A stretch of DNA of 51,393 bases. Source: Clostridia bacterium (GTDB lineage Bacteria; Bacillota; Clostridia; Oscillospirales; CAG-272). The stretch's first letter is position 1; every line of letters starts with the position of its first letter. Positions 27,928-36,212 of the stretch are shown in pieces. Location: assembly GCA_017501545.1 (NCBI GenBank), contig JAFVWS010000015.1, positions 1 to 51,393 of the forward strand. Direction: 5' to 3'. Made by a program: the position numbers and the translations under genes. The notes under the pieces were generated by a model. The model had not been told where the DNA came from. It was given only the letters and a program-made list of their open reading frames with translations, and did no database searches.

Positions 27928-28646
27928 TGAATATTTACAAAATAGATGAAATAGGCGCACTTTTAAAGGACAATACATACCCAGGTCGTGGTATTGTTAT
28001 TGGTAAGAGCGAGGATGGTAAAAAGGCTGTATTTGCTTACTTTATAATGGGTAGAAGTGAAAACAGCAGAAACCGCGTTTTCAAAGAGGTTGATGGTAAC
28101 GTATTTACTGAGCCATTTGATTATTCAAAGGTTGAGGACCCATCACTTATCATTTATGCAGCAATCAGAAACCACGAAAACAAGATGATTGTTACAAATG
28201 GTGATCAAACTGATACAATTTATGAGGCAATTAAGGACTGTGGTTGCTTTAAAAAAGCTCTTAAGACAAGAGAGTTTGAGCCAGATGCGCCAAACTTCAC
28301 CCCTCGTATTAGTGGTATGCTCACATTTAAGGACGATGGATTTAAGTATCAAATGAGTATTTTAAAGAGTGCTGACGAAGTTGGCTCTGCTTGCAATAGA
28401 TATTTCTATGAATACGCTCCACTTAATGGTCTTGGTCACTTTATCCATACTTATGTATGTGACGGAAACCCAATTCCAACCTTCCAGGGTGAGCCTGAAA
28501 GAGTAAAGATTCCAAATAACATCGATGACTTTACAAATGAGATTTGGAACAATTTAAACGAAAACAATAAGATTTCCTTGTATGTTCGTTATATCGACCT
28601 TGAAAGCGGTGTTTACGAAAATAGAATGATTAACAAAAACAAATAA
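27927..28646 (+). CDS. purO: IMP cyclohydrolase, PurO-like
   Basis: This 239-residue protein has GRGIVIGKSEDGKKAVFAYF, FIMGRSENSRNRVF, a central AIRNHENKM and TFKDDGFKYQMS, and a GLGHFIHTYVCDGNPIPTF region. It matches the archaeal-type IMP cyclohydrolase (PurO) family that many Clostridia use in place of the PurH N-terminal domain. It would close FAICAR to IMP, the last step. Its position directly before a PurH protein lacking the cyclohydrolase domain supports this strongly. Confidence 0.88.
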   Translation: MNIYKIDEIGALLKDNTYPGRGIVIGKSEDGKKAVFAYFIMGRSENSRNRVFKEVDGNVFTEPFDYSKVEDPSLIIYAAIRNHENKMIVTNGDQTDTIYEAIKDCGCFKKALKTREFEPDAPNFTPRISGMLTFKDDGFKYQMSILKSADEVGSACNRYFYEYAPLNGLGHFIHTYVCDGNPIPTFQGEPERVKIPNNIDDFTNEIWNNLNENNKISLYVRYIDLESGVYENRMINKNK

Positions 28647-28669
28647 GACAAAGATGTAAGGAGAACATA

Positions 28670-29854
28670 ATGAAAGAGTTTGAACTAAAATATGGCTGTA
28701 ACCCTAACCAAAAGCCATCTAAAATTTATATGGAAAATGGTACTGAGCTTCCAATTGAGATTCTTTGTGGCAGACCAGGATACATAAACTTCCTTGACGC
28801 ATTTAACTCATGGCAGCTTGTAAAAGAGCTTAAGGAGGCAACAGGTATGCCTTGCGCAACCTCTTTTAAGCATGTTAGCCCAACATCCGCTGCTGTAGGC
28901 AAAAAGCTTTCAGATAAGCTAAAGAAGGCTTGCTTTGTTGATGATATAGAGGGTCTTGACGATTCACCACTTGCTTGTGCGTATGCAAGAGCTAGAGGAA
29001 CTGACAGAATGTCATCATTTGGCGACTGGATTGCACTTTCTGATGTTTGTGATGCTACAACTGCAACACTTATTAAAAGAGAAATTTCTGACGGTGTTAT
29101 CGCTCCAGGTTATACAGATGAAGCGCTTGAAATTCTAAAGTCAAAGAGAAAGGGCAATTACAACATAGTTAAGATTGATCCAAGCTATGTTCCTGAGGTC
29201 CAAGAAAAGAAGCAAGTGTTTGGTATTACATTTGAGCAGGGAAGAAATAACTTTGTTATCAATAAGGAGCTTCTTTCCGACATTGTAACAGAGAATAAGA
29301 ACTTTACTGATGATGCAATCACAGACCTTATTATTTCTCTTATTACACTTAAATACACTCAATCAAACTCTGTTTGCTATGCATATGATGGACAGGCTAT
29401 CGGTGTAGGCGCAGGACAACAATCAAGAATTCACTGTACACGTCTTGCTGGTACAAAGGCTGATACTTGGCATCTTCGTCAACACGATAAGGTTCTAAAT
29501 CTTCCTTTCTTACCAACCATCGCACGCCCAGACAGAGATAACGTAATTGATGGTTACATCAACAAGAACGAAGAGGATGTTTGTGCTGATGGAGTATGGC
29601 AAAAATACTTCACACATCAGCCAGAGCCATTAACTGCTGAAGAAATTAGAGCATATCTTGATACTATTACCGGTGTTAGCGTTGGTTCAGATGCATTCTT
29701 CCCATTCAGCGACAATATTGAAAGAGCGCGTCGTAGTGGCGTATCATTTATTGCTGAGCCTGGTGGATCAATTAGAGACGATATCGTAATTGATTGCTGT
29801 AATAAATATGGAATTGTTATGGCATTTACAAAAATGAGACTATTCCACCATTAA
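28670..29854 (+). CDS. purH: AICAR transformylase (PurH lacking the IMP cyclohydrolase domain)
   Basis: This 394-residue protein corresponds to the transformylase half of PurH only (full PurH is about 510-530). It shows KYGCNPNQKPSKIY, the catalytic Lys-His in SFKHVSPTSAAVG, YARARGTDRMSSFGD, AIGVGAGQQSRIHCTRLAG and the end segment VSVGSDAFFPFSDNIERARRSG. It formylates AICAR (ZMP, the riboswitch ligand family) with 10-formyl-THF. AAGGAG lies before the ATG. The cyclohydrolase step is provided by the preceding PurO-like gene. Confidence 0.94.
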   Translation: MKEFELKYGCNPNQKPSKIYMENGTELPIEILCGRPGYINFLDAFNSWQLVKELKEATGMPCATSFKHVSPTSAAVGKKLSDKLKKACFVDDIEGLDDSPLACAYARARGTDRMSSFGDWIALSDVCDATTATLIKREISDGVIAPGYTDEALEILKSKRKGNYNIVKIDPSYVPEVQEKKQVFGITFEQGRNNFVINKELLSDIVTENKNFTDDAITDLIISLITLKYTQSNSVCYAYDGQAIGVGAGQQSRIHCTRLAGTKADTWHLRQHDKVLNLPFLPTIARPDRDNVIDGYINKNEEDVCADGVWQKYFTHQPEPLTAEEIRAYLDTITGVSVGSDAFFPFSDNIERARRSGVSFIAEPGGSIRDDIVIDCCNKYGIVMAFTKMRLFHH

Positions 29855-29866
29855 TGAGGTAAATAA

Positions 29867-31138
29867 ATGAAGGTATTAGTTGTAGGTGGCGGAGGACGTG
29901 AGCACGCCATTATAAGAAAGCTAAAAGAAAGCAAAAAAATAAGCGAAATATATGCACTCCCAGGCAATGGCGGTATGTACAAGGATGCTATACCAGTTGC
30001 TATAGGGGCTAAGGATATAGACGGCATTGTGAAATTTGCCGTTGAGAATAAAATTGATTATGCAGTAGTAGCGCCAGATGATCCATTGGTGCTTGGCTGT
30101 GTAAACGCACTTAATGGTGTTGGCATTCCTTGCTTTGGACCAAGCAAAGAGGCTGCTATTATTGAGGGTAGCAAGGTTTTCTCAAAAAACCTTATGAAAA
30201 AGTATGGCATTCCAACTGCTACATATGAGGTTTTCTCTGATGCTGAAAAAGCGCTTGAGTATGTAAAAACAGGTCCTATTCCAACTGTAATTAAAGCAGA
30301 TGGCTTAGCACTTGGCAAGGGCGTTATTATCGCATTTACAAGAGAAGAGGCAATTGAGGCAGTTAGCTCCATTATGACCGATAAAAAGTTCGGTTCAAGT
30401 GGTGATAACATAGTAATTGAGGAATTTTTGGAAGGGCCTGAGGTATCAGTTCTTGCATTTACCGATGGTAAGGTTGTTAAGCCAATGGTTTCCTCAATGG
30501 ATCACAAGCGTGCGCTTGATGGCGATAAGGGCTTAAATACTGGAGGTATGGGTACAATTGCACCTAACCCATATTACACAAAGGCAGTAGCCGACGAATG
30601 TATGGACAAGATTTTCTTGCCAACAATTGAGGCTATGAAGAACGAGGGCAGAGAATTTAAGGGCTGTCTATACTTTGGCTTAATGCTTACAAAGGATGGA
30701 CCAAAGGTTATCGAATATAACTGTCGTTTTGGCGACCCTGAAACACAGGTTGTTCTTCCTTTGCTTGAAAGTGACCTTTTTGAAATTATGCAAGCTACCA
30801 CTAATGGTACACTTGCAGACTGTGAGGTTAAATTCTCTGACAAATATGCCTGCTGTGTAATTATGGCATCTAAGGGTTATCCAGAAAAGTATCAAAACGG
30901 CTTTGAAATGATTATTCCTGAAAGCATTGAAAAGGACGTTTATGTTGCTGGTGCAAAATACGAGGACGGCAAGATTTATTCAGCTGGGGGACGTGTGCTT
31001 GGTGTTACTGACATTTCAACCTCACTAAAAAGCGCTATTGACGGTGCATATAAAAAAGTAGAACAAATTAAATTTGATAATGCGTTTTATCGCCACGACA
31101 TCGGTGCAAGAGCGCTTATGGCAACGGAGGAAAAATAA
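29867..31138 (+). CDS. purD: Phosphoribosylamine-glycine ligase (GAR synthetase)
   Basis: This 423-residue ATP-grasp enzyme begins MKVLVVGGGGREHAIIRKL, then YAVVAPDDPLVLGCVNALN, TVIKADGLALGKGVIIA, EEFLEGPEVSVLAF and EYNCRFGDPETQVVLPLL. It joins phosphoribosylamine (the PurF product) to glycine. The gene follows purH by 12 bases, and its stop overlaps the start of purL (TAATG). Confidence 0.96.
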   Translation: MKVLVVGGGGREHAIIRKLKESKKISEIYALPGNGGMYKDAIPVAIGAKDIDGIVKFAVENKIDYAVVAPDDPLVLGCVNALNGVGIPCFGPSKEAAIIEGSKVFSKNLMKKYGIPTATYEVFSDAEKALEYVKTGPIPTVIKADGLALGKGVIIAFTREEAIEAVSSIMTDKKFGSSGDNIVIEEFLEGPEVSVLAFTDGKVVKPMVSSMDHKRALDGDKGLNTGGMGTIAPNPYYTKAVADECMDKIFLPTIEAMKNEGREFKGCLYFGLMLTKDGPKVIEYNCRFGDPETQVVLPLLESDLFEIMQATTNGTLADCEVKFSDKYACCVIMASKGYPEKYQNGFEMIIPESIEKDVYVAGAKYEDGKIYSAGGRVLGVTDISTSLKSAIDGAYKKVEQIKFDNAFYRHDIGARALMATEEK

Positions 31139-34100
31139 TGGTTTATCGCATTTACGTTGAAAAGAAGGAAGGACTTCAAAACGAGGCTAACTCTCTCCTT
31201 TCAGAAATCAAAACCTTTCTTGGCATCAAAACCATTGAAGGCGTTAGAATTTTAAATAGATATGATGCTGAAAATATCACAAAGGAGCTTTTTGATTATG
31301 CTGTTAAGACAGTATTTTCAGAGCCACAGCTTGATGATGCATCAGTTAACTTTGACGCAAAGGGTGGAGTAGTATTTGCAACAGAGTATCTTCCAGGTCA
31401 ATTCGACCAAAGAGCTGACTCAGCTGCACAATGTATTCAGCTCATCTCTCAAGGCGAAAAGCCAACTGTACAAAGTGCAAGAGTTTATATTCTTTATGGC
31501 AATTTGTCAAGCGATGAAATTGCTAAGATTAAAAAGCACGTAATTAACCCAGTTGAAGCAAGAGAAGCATCACTTGAGGAAAAAGAAACCTTAAAGGTTG
31601 AATATGATATCCCTACTGAGGTAGCTACTCTTGATGGCTTTATCGAGCTTGATGAAAAGGGACTTGCTGACTTTGTTAAATCATATGGTCTTGCTATGGA
31701 CCTTGACGATATTAAGTTCTGTCAAGCATACTTTAAGACAGAGGGTAGAAACCCAACAATTACTGAAATCAGAATGATTGATACATACTGGTCTGACCAC
31801 TGCCGTCATACAACATTCTCAACAACTATTGATAGTGTTAAGTTTAATGATGAGCTTCTTGAAAAGACCTATAAGGAGTATCTTGATACAAGAAAAGAAT
31901 TAGGCAGAACAAAACCAGTTAACTTAATGGATATCGCAACTCTTGCTGTTAGATATCTAAAGAAGGAAGGAAAGCTTGATAAGCTTGATGAATCAGAGGA
32001 AATCAACGCTTGTACTGTTAAAATCGATGTAGAAATCGATGGTAAGACAGAAAAATGGCTACTTCTTTTCAAGAACGAAACACATAACCACCCAACAGAA
32101 ATTGAGCCATTTGGTGGCGCAGCTACTTGTATTGGTGGTGCTATTCGTGACCCACTTTCGGGTAGATCCTATGTTTATGGTGCTATGCGTCTAACTGGTG
32201 CTGCTAACCCACTAAAGCCAGTTTCTGAAACAATTGAGGGCAAGCTTCCACAAAGAAAGATTGTTACAACTGCAGCTGCTGGTTACTCATCATATGGTAA
32301 CCAAATTGGTTTGGCTACAGGTATAGTTGACGAGATTTATCATGATGGCTATGCAGCTAAGCATATGGAGGTTGGTGCAGTTATTGCAGCAGCTCCAGCA
32401 AAGAACGTAAGACGTGAGGTTCCAGCTGATGGCGACATCGTAGTTTTACTCGGTGGACGTACAGGACGTGACGGCTGTGGTGGTGCTACTGGTTCATCCA
32501 AGTCCCATACAGTTGAATCACTTGAAAGCTGTGGTGCAGAGGTACAAAAGGGTAATGCCCCAGAGGAAAGAAAGCTACAAAGACTATTTAGAAATTACGA
32601 GGCTTGTCGTATGATTAAGCGTTGTAATGACTTTGGTGCTGGTGGTGTTTCTGTTGCTATTGGTGAGCTTGCTGACGGTCTATTTATCGACCTTAATGCA
32701 GTTCCAAAGAAATATGATGGTCTTGACGGCACTGAGCTTGCAATTAGTGAATCTCAAGAGAGAATGGCTGTTGTTATTGAGGCGGAAAACAAGGATAGAT
32801 TCTTAGAGCTTGCAAACAGCGAAAACCTTGAGGCTACAGTTGTAGCAAGAATTACCGAAGAGCCAAGACTAAAAATGGTTTGGAACGGTAAAATTATTTG
32901 TGATATCAGCCGTGAGTTCTTAAACTCAAACGGTGCAGAAAAGCATATAGATATTGAATGTGCAAAGGTTGAGTCCTATGCAAAAGCTATCCCTACTGAT
33001 TTCGAGGCAGGAATGATGGACGTTGTTACTGACTTAAACGTTTGCTCAAAGAGAGGTCTTAGCGAGCGCTTTGACTCTACAATCGGTGCAGGCACAGTTC
33101 TTATGCCATTCGGTGGTAAGAACCAACGTACACCAATTCAAGCAATGGTGCAAAAGGTATCTGTTGAAAAGGCTCACACAGACGATTGCTCATTTATGTC
33201 ATGGGGCTATAACCCATACATTTCAGAAAAGAGCCCATATCATGGTGCATATCTTGCAGTTGTTGAGTCAGTTTCTAAGCTTATCGCAACTGGTGCTAAA
33301 TACGAGGATGTTTACCTAACATTCCAAGAGTACTTTGAAAAGCCAACAAAGGTAGCAACTCGTTGGGGCAAGCCTTTGTCAGCTCTGCTTGGCGCGTTTA
33401 AGGCACAAAAGAACCTCGGTATTGGTTCAATTGGTGGTAAGGACTCAATGAGTGGTTCATTTGAAAAGCTTGACGTTCCACCTACACTTATCTCATTTGC
33501 AGTTACAATGGGTAAAACAAGTGAGGTTATCTCACCTGAATTTAAGAAAGCCGGCAATAAGGTTGTTCTATTAAAACCAGAATATGACGAAAACGGATTA
33601 CCTGTAACAGAGTCACTTATTGCTCTTTATAACAAGGTTACCAGCCTTGCAAGAAGTGGTAAGGCAGTGAGCATTTATACACCAACTATTGGTGGTGTTG
33701 CTGAAGCTGTTTATAAGATGGCTATCGGTAATGGTCTTGGCTTTGAATTTGCTGATGTAGATATTAGCGAAATCTTTGCTTATAACTATGGTTCGTTTAT
33801 CGTTGAGCTTTCTTGTGACGATGAAATCGGTATTAATCTTGGTAAGGTTACAGATAACTTTGCTATTTCATACAAGAATAGCAAGATTTGTATGTGTAAG
33901 CTAAATGAGGGCTATGAAAACAAGCTTGAAAGCGTTTACCCATGCAACATTGCATTTAACGAAGAAAAGCCAGAAACAGTGTCCTACAAGGCTGAAAAGC
34001 GCATAGGTGCCAACATTAAGGTTGCAAAGCCAAAGGTTCTTATTCCTGTATTCCCAGGCACTAACTGTGAGTTTGACTCTGCAAAGGCTGCTATGGACGC

Positions 34101-34824
34101 AGGGGCAGAGAGCGAAATATTTGTTATCAACAACCTAAGTGCTGAGGGCATTAAGAGAAGTGCTGAAGCATTTGCAAAGAAGGTTGGAGAGAGCCAAATC
34201 GTATTTATCCCTGGTGGATTTAGTGGTGGTGATGAGCCGGATGGTTCTGGCAAGTTTATAACAGCGTTCTTCCGTGGAAATGATGTTAAGAACGCAGTTA
34301 CTGAGCTTCTTGACAACCGTGGTGGACTTATGTGTGGTATCTGTAACGGATTCCAGGCTCTTGTTAAGCTCGGTCTTGTTCCTTACGGAAAGATTATTGA
34401 CACAGATGAAAACTGCCCAACTCTTACATTTAACAATATCTCAAGACACCAATCTAAGATTGTAAGAACAAGAATTGCATCGAATATGTCACCTTGGCTT
34501 GCTGAATGCAATGTTGGAGATATTATTAATGTTCCAATTTCACATGGTGAAGGTAAGTTCTTAGCTAACGATGCTACAATTAAGGAATTAATTGCAAACG
34601 GACAAATTGCGACACAATATGTTGACCTTGACGGAAATGCAACATATGATATTCAATACAATCCAAATGGCTCCACTCTTGCTATTGAGGGTATCACATC
34701 CCCAGACGGACGTGTATTTGGTAAGATGGGCCACTCAGAGCGTATTGATAATGGTCTATACAGAAATGTATACGGCGAATACGATATCAAGATGTTTAAA
34801 TCGGCGGTTAAATTCTTTAAATAA
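31138..34824 (+). CDS. purL: Phosphoribosylformylglycinamidine synthase, single-chain PurL
   Basis: This 1228-residue fused PurL contains an N-terminal PurS-like region, two AIRS-like halves (TYWSDHCRHTTFSTT, FKNETHNHPTEIEPFGGAATC, GRTGRDGCGGATGSS, CNDFGAGGVSVAIGEL) and a C-terminal class I glutaminase domain. The glutaminase nucleophile is the Cys in CGICNGFQAL (about residue 1069), with His/Glu in SHGEGKF. So this second glutamine-dependent enzyme of the operon keeps its cysteine, in contrast to PurF. Last gene of the operon; a 12-bp terminator follows. Confidence 0.95.
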   Translation: MVYRIYVEKKEGLQNEANSLLSEIKTFLGIKTIEGVRILNRYDAENITKELFDYAVKTVFSEPQLDDASVNFDAKGGVVFATEYLPGQFDQRADSAAQCIQLISQGEKPTVQSARVYILYGNLSSDEIAKIKKHVINPVEAREASLEEKETLKVEYDIPTEVATLDGFIELDEKGLADFVKSYGLAMDLDDIKFCQAYFKTEGRNPTITEIRMIDTYWSDHCRHTTFSTTIDSVKFNDELLEKTYKEYLDTRKELGRTKPVNLMDIATLAVRYLKKEGKLDKLDESEEINACTVKIDVEIDGKTEKWLLLFKNETHNHPTEIEPFGGAATCIGGAIRDPLSGRSYVYGAMRLTGAANPLKPVSETIEGKLPQRKIVTTAAAGYSSYGNQIGLATGIVDEIYHDGYAAKHMEVGAVIAAAPAKNVRREVPADGDIVVLLGGRTGRDGCGGATGSSKSHTVESLESCGAEVQKGNAPEERKLQRLFRNYEACRMIKRCNDFGAGGVSVAIGELADGLFIDLNAVPKKYDGLDGTELAISESQERMAVVIEAENKDRFLELANSENLEATVVARITEEPRLKMVWNGKIICDISREFLNSNGAEKHIDIECAKVESYAKAIPTDFEAGMMDVVTDLNVCSKRGLSERFDSTIGAGTVLMPFGGKNQRTPIQAMVQKVSVEKAHTDDCSFMSWGYNPYISEKSPYHGAYLAVVESVSKLIATGAKYEDVYLTFQEYFEKPTKVATRWGKPLSALLGAFKAQKNLGIGSIGGKDSMSGSFEKLDVPPTLISFAVTMGKTSEVISPEFKKAGNKVVLLKPEYDENGLPVTESLIALYNKVTSLARSGKAVSIYTPTIGGVAEAVYKMAIGNGLGFEFADVDISEIFAYNYGSFIVELSCDDEIGINLGKVTDNFAISYKNSKICMCKLNEGYENKLESVYPCNIAFNEEKPETVSYKAEKRIGANIKVAKPKVLIPVFPGTNCEFDSAKAAMDAGAESEIFVINNLSAEGIKRSAEAFAKKVGESQIVFIPGGFSGGDEPDGSGKFITAFFRGNDVKNAVTELLDNRGGLMCGICNGFQALVKLGLVPYGKIIDTDENCPTLTFNNISRHQSKIVRTRIASNMSPWLAECNVGDIINVPISHGEGKFLANDATIKELIANGQIATQYVDLDGNATYDIQYNPNGSTLAIEGITSPDGRVFGKMGHSERIDNGLYRNVYGEYDIKMFKSAVKFFK

Positions 34825-34838
34825 TTCAAATTAAAATT

Positions 34839-34868
34839 AAACGAGTGCCAATTTGGCACTCGTTTTGT
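34839..34868 (+). terminator. Terminator of the purine operon
   Basis: AAACGAGTGCCA (34839-34850) and TGGCACTCGTTT (34854-34865) form a perfect 12-bp stem with a 3-base loop. Confidence 0.85.
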
Positions 34869-34890
34869 ATTACATAATTTCTAAACCATT

Positions 34891-34908
34891 AGTTGAGAAA
34901 AATCAACT
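34891..34908. promoter_or_regulatory. Candidate operator upstream of the XRE regulator
   Basis: AGTTGA-GAAAAA-TCAACT is a 6-6-6 inverted repeat ending 9 bases before the -35 of the regulator's promoter. Autoregulation by the XRE protein is a guess from position. Confidence 0.35.
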
Positions 34909-34917
34909 GTTGGTATG

Positions 34918-34946
34918 TTGCCAAATGTGTCATATAATGATATAAT
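34918..34946 (+). promoter_or_regulatory. Promoter of the XRE regulator gene
   Basis: TTGCCA (34918-34923), 17-base spacer, TATAAT (34941-34946), 25 bases before the start codon. Confidence 0.75.
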
Positions 34947-34970
34947 ATCTACAGAGAGGATGGTAAGGTT

Positions 34971-35441
34971 ATGGAAACTAATACAATTTTAGCAAAGAAT
35001 ATTTATATCTTAAGAAAGCAAAAGGGGCTAACTCAAGATCAGCTTGCGGAAATTATGGGCGTATCGTATCAAGCAGTTTCTAAATGGGAAAATGAAAAAT
35101 CTTTACCTGAAGCTTCTATTTTACCTTTACTTGCTGACACACTTGGCTGTAGCATAGATATGTTATTTTCGCGTCAAAACGATGTTTTAATAGGGAATTT
35201 AAAGGAAATTACAATTGAAATGTTGGCATCACTCGCTTATTTAGATGACAAAAAGCGAAGAATACTTGAAATAGCAAGAGATGGGAAGGTTGATGAAAGT
35301 GAGCTTGAGGATTTTGTTTTTATACAAAAGGAGCTTGAACGAATATCAGCGACCGTCGAGGCTTTGCAAATATGGTCAGAAAAAATGATAGCAAATGATA
35401 AAATTAATGTTGAAAAATATAGACAATTGATGAAACGATAA
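34971..35441 (+). CDS. XRE-family HTH transcriptional regulator
   Basis: This 156-residue protein has an N-terminal Cro/C1-type helix-turn-helix (residues about 8-62: LRKQKGLTQDQLAEIMGVS, YQAVSKWENEKSLPEASILP, LADTLGCSIDMLF). The remainder is charged and probably helical (KRRILEIARDGKVDESELED, EKMIANDKINVEKYRQLM), perhaps a dimerisation segment. The VSYQAVSKWE recognition helix is the common Firmicute subtype. AAGG lies before the ATG. The next gene, a small membrane protein, starts 52 bases later with no clear promoter, suggesting a regulator plus membrane-partner unit. The targets are unknown. Confidence 0.85.
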   Translation: METNTILAKNIYILRKQKGLTQDQLAEIMGVSYQAVSKWENEKSLPEASILPLLADTLGCSIDMLFSRQNDVLIGNLKEITIEMLASLAYLDDKKRRILEIARDGKVDESELEDFVFIQKELERISATVEALQIWSEKMIANDKINVEKYRQLMKR

Positions 35442-35493
35442 ATATTATTTGTGTGTTTTAGAATTGACAAATTGTTTTTAATATGGAGTTTAA

Positions 35494-36117
35494 ATGGAAC
35501 TAATAGCTTATTGGATAGTTGTGCTTGTTGCAGGAATTTTATTTTTGCCAAATTATGAGGGTGGAGATTTTCAAAACATTCCCCTATTTATGATTATTTT
35601 ATTAATTGTATTGATTCTTACATTGATTAAAGTGTTGCATTATGTTTTCTTTTTATTAAAAATTAAAAAGCAACTTTTAAAAAACGGATATACTATAAAA
35701 CAAATAAGCTTGGCACCCAATCTTAGAAATAGTAAATGCTACCATTTATCGGGTGAAAAAGAAGGAAAAACTGTGAACATTTATATAGCAAAAAGAAAAA
35801 ATTCTTACTTTACATATCACTTTGAGAATGAGAATAAAGCGGAGCTATATAAACATACAAGATTAGCCATAAAGCCAAGTGTAAGGCAGGCAAATATCAT
35901 TTCTGGGCATGTCGAAACGAGAAGTAAAGGTGAGGTGAATTTCTTTTGGCATGAAGAAGATTTCAAAGATAACATAAAAAACATTTTATTATTTAAGAAA
36001 ATGCCAAATAATGTAACAGATATATGTCATCAATATTCTCTTGGTAATGGCGATAAAATTTGTGATAAGGTTATCTTATGTGACAAAAATGGATTTGAAA
36101 GAGTGATAAATAATTAA
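35494..36117 (+). CDS. Membrane protein of unknown function with two N-terminal transmembrane segments
   Basis: I do not recognise this 207-residue protein. It has two hydrophobic segments (about residues 3-19 and 30-58, the second very rich in Ile, Leu and Val) and then a hydrophilic domain of about 150 residues with several Cys and many Lys. The soluble part has alternating beta-like stretches (KCYHLSGEKEGKTVNIYIA, KNSYFTYHFENENKAELY). GGAG lies before the ATG. It follows the XRE gene and is closed by its own terminator, so the two probably form one transcription unit. No catalytic motif is evident. Confidence 0.7.
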   Translation: MELIAYWIVVLVAGILFLPNYEGGDFQNIPLFMIILLIVLILTLIKVLHYVFFLLKIKKQLLKNGYTIKQISLAPNLRNSKCYHLSGEKEGKTVNIYIAKRKNSYFTYHFENENKAELYKHTRLAIKPSVRQANIISGHVETRSKGEVNFFWHEEDFKDNIKNILLFKKMPNNVTDICHQYSLGNGDKICDKVILCDKNGFERVINN

Positions 36118-36148
36118 ATTGAGTGCAGTTTTGCACTCAATTTTTTGT
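36117..36148 (+). terminator. Terminator after the XRE/membrane protein pair
   Basis: AATTGAGTGCA (36117-36127) and TGCACTCAATT (36132-36142) form an 11-bp stem with a GTTT loop, followed by T residues. It overlaps the stop codon. Confidence 0.88.
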
Positions 36149-36212
36149 TTATAAGTATTAAATAATCAAAAAAGAAAAGAATAACCATTGAAAACTTGAA
36201 AAGGAGAGAAAG

